Origin: an uncultured Bergeyella sp.
GTDB taxonomy: Bacteria > Bacteroidota > Bacteroidia > Flavobacteriales > Weeksellaceae
NCBI GenBank assembly: GCA_916710115.1
Contig: CAKAOY010000022.1
Location: 1-11,586, forward strand
Length of the DNA stretch: 11,586 bases
Direction of reading: 5' to 3'
A model generated the notes under the pieces. The model worked only from the letters and a program-made list of their open reading frames with translations, was not told the origin of the DNA and did no database searches. Made by a program: the position numbers and the translations under genes. Positions 6,629-11,586 of the stretch are shown in pieces; within the stretch, counting starts at the first letter, position 1; every line of letters begins with the position of its first letter.

Positions 6629-7816
6629 TTACCCTATCACTCCACTTCCGAGACACTCTTCTCCTATATACCAAGATGCAAACTGCCCTTCGGCAATGGC
6701 TGATTGAGGATTTTCAAACTCTATAAAAAGTCCCTCCTCAAACTGATAAAGAACGGCTTTTTCTAACGGCTGTCGGTAGCGGATTCTTGCCATCACTTCC
6801 ATTGTTTCTCCATTTTTAAGTCTCAAATCTTTCCTTATCCAATGTACCTCATCATTATTGATTTTCAGAGCTTTATGATAGAGACCTGGGAACGAATGTC
6901 CCTCTCCTACAAAGAGAATATTATGCTCCATATCACGATGAATCACAAAACAAGACTCCTTATGCCCTCCTATTCCCAGACCTTTACTTTGGCCAATGGT
7001 ATAGTATTGGGCTCCTTGATGCTTTCCGATGACCTTTCCATCGGATTTTTGATAATTAATTTTTGCAGATAAATATCTCAATTCCTCTAATTTTGAGGAG
7101 AACAAAGGTTGTTCTGTCTGATACAATGATGAATCTCGGAAAATCTCTACTATCTCACCTTCCTTCGGTTGAAGTTGTTGTTTTAGAAACTCTGGGAGGC
7201 TAACTTTCCCAATAAAGCAAAGTCCCTGAGAATCTTTTTTATCAGCTGTTACGAGCCCCGCTATTTTGGCAATCTCTCTCACTTTTGGTTTTTCCAAATG
7301 TCCGATTGGGAATAGAGCCTTAGAAAGTTGTTCCTGACTAAGTTGGCAAAGAAAATACGATTGGTCTTTATTAGCATCCTTCCCTGCCAAGAGATGGAAA
7401 ATCTCCTTACCATCTTCATTAAAGGTGCTTTCTACACGAGCATAATGCCCTGTGGCTACCTTTTCGGCACCCAGAGAAAGTGCTGTTTTTAGGAATACAT
7501 CAAACTTTACTTCTCTATTGCAGAGAACATCTGGGTTTGGAGTTCTTCCTTTTTCATATTCAGCAAACATATAATCTACGATTCGCTCCTTATAGAGTTC
7601 ACTCATATCAATCACTTGGAAAGGGATTCCTAATTTTTTCGCTACCATAAGAGCATCATTACTATCCTCTACCCAAGGGCATTCGTCTTCTAATGTTACG
7701 GAGGCATCATTCCAATTTCGCATAAATAATCCGATAACCTCGTGTCCTTGTTGTTGGAGCAAATATGCTGCTACTGAGCTATCTACTCCACCTGATAAAC
7801 CTACTACTATTTTCAT
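6629..7816 (-). CDS. mnmA: tRNA-specific 2-thiouridylase MnmA
   Basis: The 395-residue enzyme installs the 2-thio group on wobble uridine 34 of Lys, Glu and Gln tRNAs. It adenylates the base with ATP and takes sulfur from a relay protein. The PP-loop motif SGGVDSS is at residues 8-14. The two catalytic cysteines are Cys99 (NPDVLCNREVKF) and Cys200 (SQGLCFIG), and the TGHYAR and YTIGQSKGLG motifs are present. It is some 25 residues longer than the E. coli enzyme, mainly from an acidic insertion after FMRNWND (TLEDECPWVEDSNDA), which I believe is usual in Bacteroidota. The start at 7816 is forced: the PP-loop begins at residue 8 and the next Met comes after it. The -7 box ends only 5 nt before this ATG, so the mRNA should be leaderless or nearly so. 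It is probably the first gene of an mnmA-comM transcript. Confidence 0.96.
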   Translation of the reverse strand: MKIVVGLSGGVDSSVAAYLLQQQGHEVIGLFMRNWNDASVTLEDECPWVEDSNDALMVAKKLGIPFQVIDMSELYKERIVDYMFAEYEKGRTPNPDVLCNREVKFDVFLKTALSLGAEKVATGHYARVESTFNEDGKEIFHLLAGKDANKDQSYFLCQLSQEQLSKALFPIGHLEKPKVREIAKIAGLVTADKKDSQGLCFIGKVSLPEFLKQQLQPKEGEIVEIFRDSSLYQTEQPLFSSKLEELRYLSAKINYQKSDGKVIGKHQGAQYYTIGQSKGLGIGGHKESCFVIHRDMEHNILFVGEGHSFPGLYHKALKINNDEVHWIRKDLRLKNGETMEVMARIRYRQPLEKAVLYQFEEGLFIEFENPQSAIAEGQFASWYIGEECLGSGVIG

Positions 7817-7821
7817 AGAAG

Positions 7822-7829
7822 CAAAGATA
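7822..7829 (-). promoter_or_regulatory. mnmA: mnmA promoter -7 box, 5 nt from the start codon
   Basis: The minus strand reads TATCTTTG then CTTCT then ATG. The box is an exact TAnnTTTG match. Transcription should begin at or within about 3 nt of the start codon, leaving no leader. No clear TTG -33 element is present. Confidence 0.6.
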
Positions 7830-7868
7830 AAAAAATTAAGTTAAATTCTTAAATTTTGATTTTTATAC

Positions 7869-7908
7869 AAAAAAAGTAGAGATACAACCATAAATATTGC
7901 ATCCCTAC
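7869..7908 (-). terminator. Rho-independent terminator of dsbD
   Basis: On the minus strand GTAGGGATGCAA (7897-7908) pairs with TTGTATCTCTAC (7876-7887) in a 12-bp stem with two G-U pairs and a 9-nt loop, followed by seven Ts (7869-7875). It starts 20 bp after the dsbD stop and separates dsbD from the mnmA promoter. Confidence 0.92.
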
Positions 7909-7928
7909 CCTCTAATAAATCGCTTTAT

Positions 7929-9983
7929 TTATTTTCTATTTTTGAAATAATTAACACCACATTCTAAGAATTTTTTAAAGTCTTCTTTTGGCATATATCC
8001 TGACACTGGTGGATTAATCACCTTGCCATCGGGAGTTACCAAAACATAATGAGGCTGAGAATTATTCTCAAAATTTATCTGCTGGAACATACTCCATCTA
8101 TCCCCAACTGTTTTTATTTTCTTTACTTGTCCCTCGCCAATATTAATCTTAGTTTGTTGATTTTCTGGTAATTCCTCCTTATCATCTATATAAAGCGATG
8201 CCAAAACAACCTCATTTTGCAAAATTGGTAATATATCAGTCTGAGACCATACAAACTCTTCCATTTTTCGGCAATTCTCACAACCATACCCCGTGAAATC
8301 TATCAAAATCGGTTTATTTTCCTTTTTGGCAACTTCCACTGCTTGGAAATAATCATGGATTGGATGCATCCCCAAAATACCATCTCCATCTTGATGGAAA
8401 TAACTCACATTAAGCGGTGGTAGAATACCACTCAACAGAGACAATTTTGGTCTTTCGGAAGGAATAAGTCCCTGAATGAGATACACTAAGAAACCAATGC
8501 CCACCACACCAAATAATTTTCTTCCAAAGGAAATTTTTGGATTTTTATCATCGTGAGGAAATCTTATTAACCCAAATAAATATGCCACTAAACCAATCAA
8601 AAGAATTATCCAAATGACAATGAAAAGTTCTCTTTTTAGCAAAAAAGTTTTAGTAACCAAATCCGCCTTAGAAAGGAATTTCAGTGCCAATCCCAACTCT
8701 ATAAACCCAAGAACGACCTTTACGGTATTCATCCAACCACCGGATTTCGGTAGCGATTGTAATGCTTGTGGGAACAATGCCAATAAGCCAAAAACCAAAG
8801 CCCAAGATAGTCCAAAGCCTGCCAAAGCGAAAGTCAGAAGCATTGGAACATTAGACGAACCCGTAACGGCACTTCCCAACAACGAACCCAAAATAGGCCC
8901 CGTACAAGAAAACGATACGATAACCAAAGTAAGAGACATAAAAAATATCCCTATAATACCGCCCGCTTCCTCTGCCTTTGAAGATTTATTGGCAATAGAA
9001 CTCGGCAATGTAATATTATAATACCCAAAGAAACTACCAGCAAAGAATATAAAAATCACGAAAAAGGCAATATTAAGCCATACACTTGTGGATATTTTAT
9101 TAAAAATATTCCCCGCTATTCCATCTATTAAATGGAAAGGAACACTCAGCAAGACGAAAATCAATAGGATAAAAAATCCATAAAGCATCGCATCACGACG
9201 ACCTTTTGACTTATCTTTTTGTCCCTTCGTAAAGAAAGAAATCGTCAGTGGAATCATTGGAAATACACAAGGGGTAAGCAGAGCTATAAACCCTCCAATA
9301 AATCCTAAAAACAGATATGTCCAGTAGTTTTCCCCACCAGTAGTAACTTGTCCTATGTTGCAATTCGTGAGAGGTTTTTTATAATCCAAACTCTCTATTT
9401 TCAATTGAGTAGGGTTCAATATTGTTTTTTCGGTACTTGGCAGGGGTTTCTCTTCTGTATTCTCCACTCTTGCGGAAGCAACAGTATCTTTTTGTGGCTC
9501 CTCTTTTTTCACTTCCTCGGGAGATGTTTTCCCTTCTATTTTATGAGAAAATTCCAAAGTATTCGGAGCTAGGCAGACTTTGTCATTACAAGTTTGATAT
9601 GTAATTTCCACTACTACATCCGCAGGCTTCGTTTTATCTTTTAACTTAAATTTTTGTTTAAACAGCGCCGAATTAGAATAATAGATAATCTTCCCTCCGA
9701 AAGCCTCAGAAAATTCCTCGTGTTTCTTTCCAACCTCCACGAATTTGCCTATTTTTTCAATATTCTTTCCCGAGACAACATATTCAGTAGGTATTCCCGT
9801 ATCCTCAGGAATGTCTTTAGAATATATATGCCAACCACTCTCCAAAACTGCTGTGAGAGTAGCTTCGTATTGTTCATTACCCAATTCCTTCACCGCGAGT
9901 TTGAACTTAACGGGGTCCTTAATCTGGGCTGTTGCTATTGTTCCTATAAATAGTAGGACATACAAAAACCATTTTCTTATCAT
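7929..9983 (-). CDS. dsbD: Thiol-disulfide interchange protein DsbD (protein-disulfide reductase)
   Basis: This 684-residue inner-membrane protein carries electrons from cytoplasmic thioredoxin to periplasmic substrates. All three DsbD modules are visible. A signal peptide (residues 1-19, ending IATA) leads into a periplasmic N-terminal domain with Cys132 and Cys137 (TCNDKVC). A Lys/Glu/Pro-rich linker follows (about 150-190). The membrane domain of eight predicted helices (about 220-510) has Cys239 (LLTPCVFPMIP) and Cys360 (SFSCTGPILGS). The C-terminal thioredoxin-like domain has the active site GYGCENC (Cys568, Cys571). Likely clients are periplasmic disulfide isomerases or cytochrome c maturation proteins; none is encoded nearby. 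It has its own consensus promoter and a strong terminator, so it is monocistronic. Two extra cysteines, Cys208 in the linker and Cys675 near the end, have no obvious role. Confidence 0.95.
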   Translation of the reverse strand: MIRKWFLYVLLFIGTIATAQIKDPVKFKLAVKELGNEQYEATLTAVLESGWHIYSKDIPEDTGIPTEYVVSGKNIEKIGKFVEVGKKHEEFSEAFGGKIIYYSNSALFKQKFKLKDKTKPADVVVEITYQTCNDKVCLAPNTLEFSHKIEGKTSPEEVKKEEPQKDTVASARVENTEEKPLPSTEKTILNPTQLKIESLDYKKPLTNCNIGQVTTGGENYWTYLFLGFIGGFIALLTPCVFPMIPLTISFFTKGQKDKSKGRRDAMLYGFFILLIFVLLSVPFHLIDGIAGNIFNKISTSVWLNIAFFVIFIFFAGSFFGYYNITLPSSIANKSSKAEEAGGIIGIFFMSLTLVIVSFSCTGPILGSLLGSAVTGSSNVPMLLTFALAGFGLSWALVFGLLALFPQALQSLPKSGGWMNTVKVVLGFIELGLALKFLSKADLVTKTFLLKRELFIVIWIILLIGLVAYLFGLIRFPHDDKNPKISFGRKLFGVVGIGFLVYLIQGLIPSERPKLSLLSGILPPLNVSYFHQDGDGILGMHPIHDYFQAVEVAKKENKPILIDFTGYGCENCRKMEEFVWSQTDILPILQNEVVLASLYIDDKEELPENQQTKINIGEGQVKKIKTVGDRWSMFQQINFENNSQPHYVLVTPDGKVINPPVSGYMPKEDFKKFLECGVNYFKNRK

Positions 9984-10009
9984 ATTTTATTTTTTTAACT
10001 TTAACTATA

Positions 10010-10042
10010 CAAAGGTAATATATTCTATTTCTAATTACAAAA
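10010..10042 (-). promoter_or_regulatory. Promoter of dsbD
   Basis: The minus strand carries TACCTTTG (10010-10017) and, 20 bp upstream, TTTTG (10038-10042). Both elements fit the Bacteroidota consensus. The predicted start is near 10004, giving a leader of about 20 nt. The promoter sits in the 68-bp gap after the flippase gene, so dsbD need not depend on transcription from upstream. Confidence 0.75.
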
Positions 10043-10051
10043 TATAAATAT

Positions 10052-11476
10052 CTAAGAACTTAACTTCTCTTTTATCTTTTGGCTGTATCCCCTATTTAGC
10101 CAAATAGTATAGAGAACCAAAACAAATATCAAAGCATTACCAACAAACACATTATATCCTGCTAACCAATGGATTATCGTAAAAAACATTAACAAAAGCA
10201 ACATACTACTGATACCCAGCATATTATAAGGTATCGGATAATATTTCTGCCCTAAAATATAGGAAATTACCATCATCACGAAATACGCTACAAAGGTAAC
10301 CCACGCTGAAACCATAAAACCATACTCTCTAAGCAAAAATACATTCAAAATAATTGTAAGTACGGCTCCCAGCCACGAAATAAGAGTCCCTACTGCAGTC
10401 CTATCCGTTACCTTATACCAAGTAGAAAAATTATAATAAACACCAAAACAAAGATTTGCAATCGTAATAATCGGAACGATATCTATCGCTGTCCAATAGC
10501 TCTCATCGGTAATGAAAAGCCTCTTCAACCACGAAATATTGCCAATAATGGCCATCGCAGAAATAGAAGCAAAATAAGTAAAAAACTCTGTAACCTGAGC
10601 ATAAGTCTTTGGAGCGTTTTTGTCACCTATCTGTTTGAAAAAAAACGGCTCTACCCCCATTCTATATGCTGTCACAAAAAGTGTCATCAATACAGCTAAC
10701 TTATAGCAACCGCCATAGGCACCAGCATCTCCCTCAGGAATGAGGTAATATTGTATCAATTTATCAAAATTTTCATTAACCATAAAAGCCAATCCCGCCA
10801 GCATAATCGGTATAGAATACCTTATCATCTTAAAAAACAAATACTTAGAAAACTGAAATCTCACCTTGAAGACTATCGGTAAAAGAAGTAAAAAAGTAGT
10901 AAGACTCCCCAAAACATTACTGATAAAGGCATATGAAACCTGGTTATTCAATCCCAATCCCTTAGCAAAACCCTTAGGTATGAAGACAAATAACGACAGT
11001 ACCACCATAGTTTGTACCAAAATAGAACTCACCCTAATCGCAGTGTATCGTATCGGCATTCCCTTGAACCTCAACCACGCCAGAGGAATCACACATATTG
11101 TATCCAAAAAGGCAATATAAGCAAACCAGCGGATATACTCAGGAGTGTCTGGATACTTCAAGTATGTAGAAATTGACTGATTGAATAGTATTACCAGCAA
11201 TAAAAAAACACCTGAACTCAGCAATAAAAACCAAAATGAGGTATTGAAAACCTTTGATTCCTCCCCCTTCTCAGCGGAATATCTAAAAAAAGACGTCTCA
11301 AAACCAAAAGTAAGCACAATATTAACAAACGCTACCCACGCATAAAGATTCGTAAATTGAGCAAACTCCTCCCTATTAATATAATGAATAAAAAAAGGAT
11401 TTAGGGCAAAAGTAATTATCCTCGGTAAAATCGCTCCTATTCCATAGATAATTGTATCATTAAGTAACTTCTTCAT
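10052..11476 (-). CDS. Polysaccharide (Wzx-like) flippase of the MOP superfamily
   Basis: The 474-residue product is almost wholly hydrophobic, with 12-14 predicted transmembrane helices. The N-terminus (LNDTIIYGIGAILPRIITFALNPFF) and the segment FGFETSFFRYSAEKG, in which a conserved acidic residue lies between the first helices, are typical of oligosaccharide flippases of the Polysacc_synt family. Such proteins move lipid-linked sugars across the inner membrane for O-antigen, capsule or related polymers. No glycosyltransferase or polymerase is adjacent, so this is a stand-alone copy with an unknown substrate; a role in a conserved envelope process rather than a strain-specific antigen locus is possible. 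The start at 11476 is well supported because the next Met is about 150 residues in. The promoter box lies only 5 nt upstream. No clear terminator follows the stop. Confidence 0.85.
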   Translation of the reverse strand: MKKLLNDTIIYGIGAILPRIITFALNPFFIHYINREEFAQFTNLYAWVAFVNIVLTFGFETSFFRYSAEKGEESKVFNTSFWFLLLSSGVFLLLVILFNQSISTYLKYPDTPEYIRWFAYIAFLDTICVIPLAWLRFKGMPIRYTAIRVSSILVQTMVVLSLFVFIPKGFAKGLGLNNQVSYAFISNVLGSLTTFLLLLPIVFKVRFQFSKYLFFKMIRYSIPIMLAGLAFMVNENFDKLIQYYLIPEGDAGAYGGCYKLAVLMTLFVTAYRMGVEPFFFKQIGDKNAPKTYAQVTEFFTYFASISAMAIIGNISWLKRLFITDESYWTAIDIVPIITIANLCFGVYYNFSTWYKVTDRTAVGTLISWLGAVLTIILNVFLLREYGFMVSAWVTFVAYFVMMVISYILGQKYYPIPYNMLGISSMLLLLMFFTIIHWLAGYNVFVGNALIFVLVLYTIWLNRGYSQKIKEKLSS

Positions 11477-11481
11477 AAGGG

Positions 11482-11489
11482 CAAAGGTA
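11482..11489 (-). promoter_or_regulatory. Flippase promoter -7 box, 5 nt from the start codon
   Basis: The minus strand reads TACCTTTG then CCCTT then ATG. The match to TAnnTTTG is exact and the spacing to the start codon is the same as at mnmA, predicting a leaderless or near-leaderless transcript. No -33 TTG is evident. Confidence 0.6.
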
Positions 11490-11516
11490 AGTATTTTAAA
11501 TTTTAAAAAAAATTAA

Positions 11517-11524
11517 TATATTTG
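11517..11524 (+). promoter_or_regulatory. -7 box of the plus-strand gene at the window end
   Basis: TATATTTG fits TAnnTTTG and lies 35 bp before the ATG at 11560. It is divergent from the flippase promoter, with only 27 bp between the two -7 boxes, so the two RNA polymerase footprints must overlap. Confidence 0.5.
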
Positions 11525-11559
11525 CCAATCATTTTATACAAATATACGATTCATATGCT

Positions 11560-11586
11560 ATGAAACAAATATTAATTATTGAAGAC
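11560..11586 (+). CDS. Start of a probable response regulator (cut by window edge)
   Basis: Only nine codons are visible, MKQILIIED. A short hydrophobic strand followed by acidic residues is how response-regulator receiver domains begin: the Glu-Asp of the acidic pocket comes right after beta-1. A promoter -7 box lies at a sensible distance upstream. With nine residues the family call is a guess from pattern. Another ATG at 11555 in a different frame opens the two-codon frame ATG-CTA-TGA, whose stop overlaps this start codon. Confidence 0.4.

Noticed and set aside
8614..9021. A 135-codon plus-strand open frame opposite dsbD
   Set aside because: It is the complement of the DsbD membrane domain, with composition explained by that gene, and it resembles no known family.

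Overview
The window looks like ordinary chromosome from an AT-rich member of the Bacteroidota, most likely a flavobacterium of the Flavobacteriales/Weeksellaceae type. Four things point there. Most genes have a TAnnTTTG -7 box, three of them with a TTTG -33 element 19-20 bp upstream. Starts lack Shine-Dalgarno sequences and sit behind A-rich leaders. A type B L31 gene neighbours a GlmU-family sugar nucleotidyltransferase. A beta-helix lipoprotein carries a charged post-cysteine motif typical of the phylum. Genus cannot be fixed from the sequence alone.

Layout. Positions 1-960: a partial GlmU-family nucleotidyltransferase and rpmE2 (ribosomal protein L31 type B), both on the minus strand. Each has its own promoter; a terminator lies between them and a hairpin lies in the rpmE2 leader. 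Positions 961-3279: a plus-strand right-handed beta-helix lipoprotein converges, with a 10-bp overlap, on a minus-strand coaE-crcB pair (dephospho-CoA kinase and fluoride channel, 8-bp overlap). Positions 3280-5050: a monofunctional haem catalase (katA) on the plus strand, with an inverted repeat across its promoter and a strong terminator. Positions 5057-7829: a minus-strand mnmA-comM pair (tRNA 2-thiouridylase and a YifB/ComM-type AAA+ ATPase). Positions 7869-10042: dsbD, a three-domain thiol-disulfide reductase with its own promoter and terminator. Positions 10052-11489: a MOP-superfamily polysaccharide flippase. The last 100 bp hold a divergent promoter and the first nine codons of a plus-strand gene that begins like a response regulator.

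The genes do not form one pathway. They are short housekeeping or stress units: translation (rpmE2, mnmA), CoA synthesis (coaE), fluoride resistance (crcB), peroxide defence (katA), DNA uptake or recombination (comM), envelope redox (dsbD) and envelope polysaccharide (flippase, perhaps the nucleotidyltransferase). I see no tRNA or rRNA gene, insertion sequence, phage gene, CRISPR array or toxin-antitoxin pair. No stretch over 300 bp lacks a gene.

I did not find a convincing new multigene system. The observations most worth checking are regulatory: two promoters placed so close to their start codons that the mRNAs should be leaderless, the inverted repeat over the katA promoter, the rpmE2 leader hairpin, and the possible surface-export signal on the beta-helix lipoprotein.
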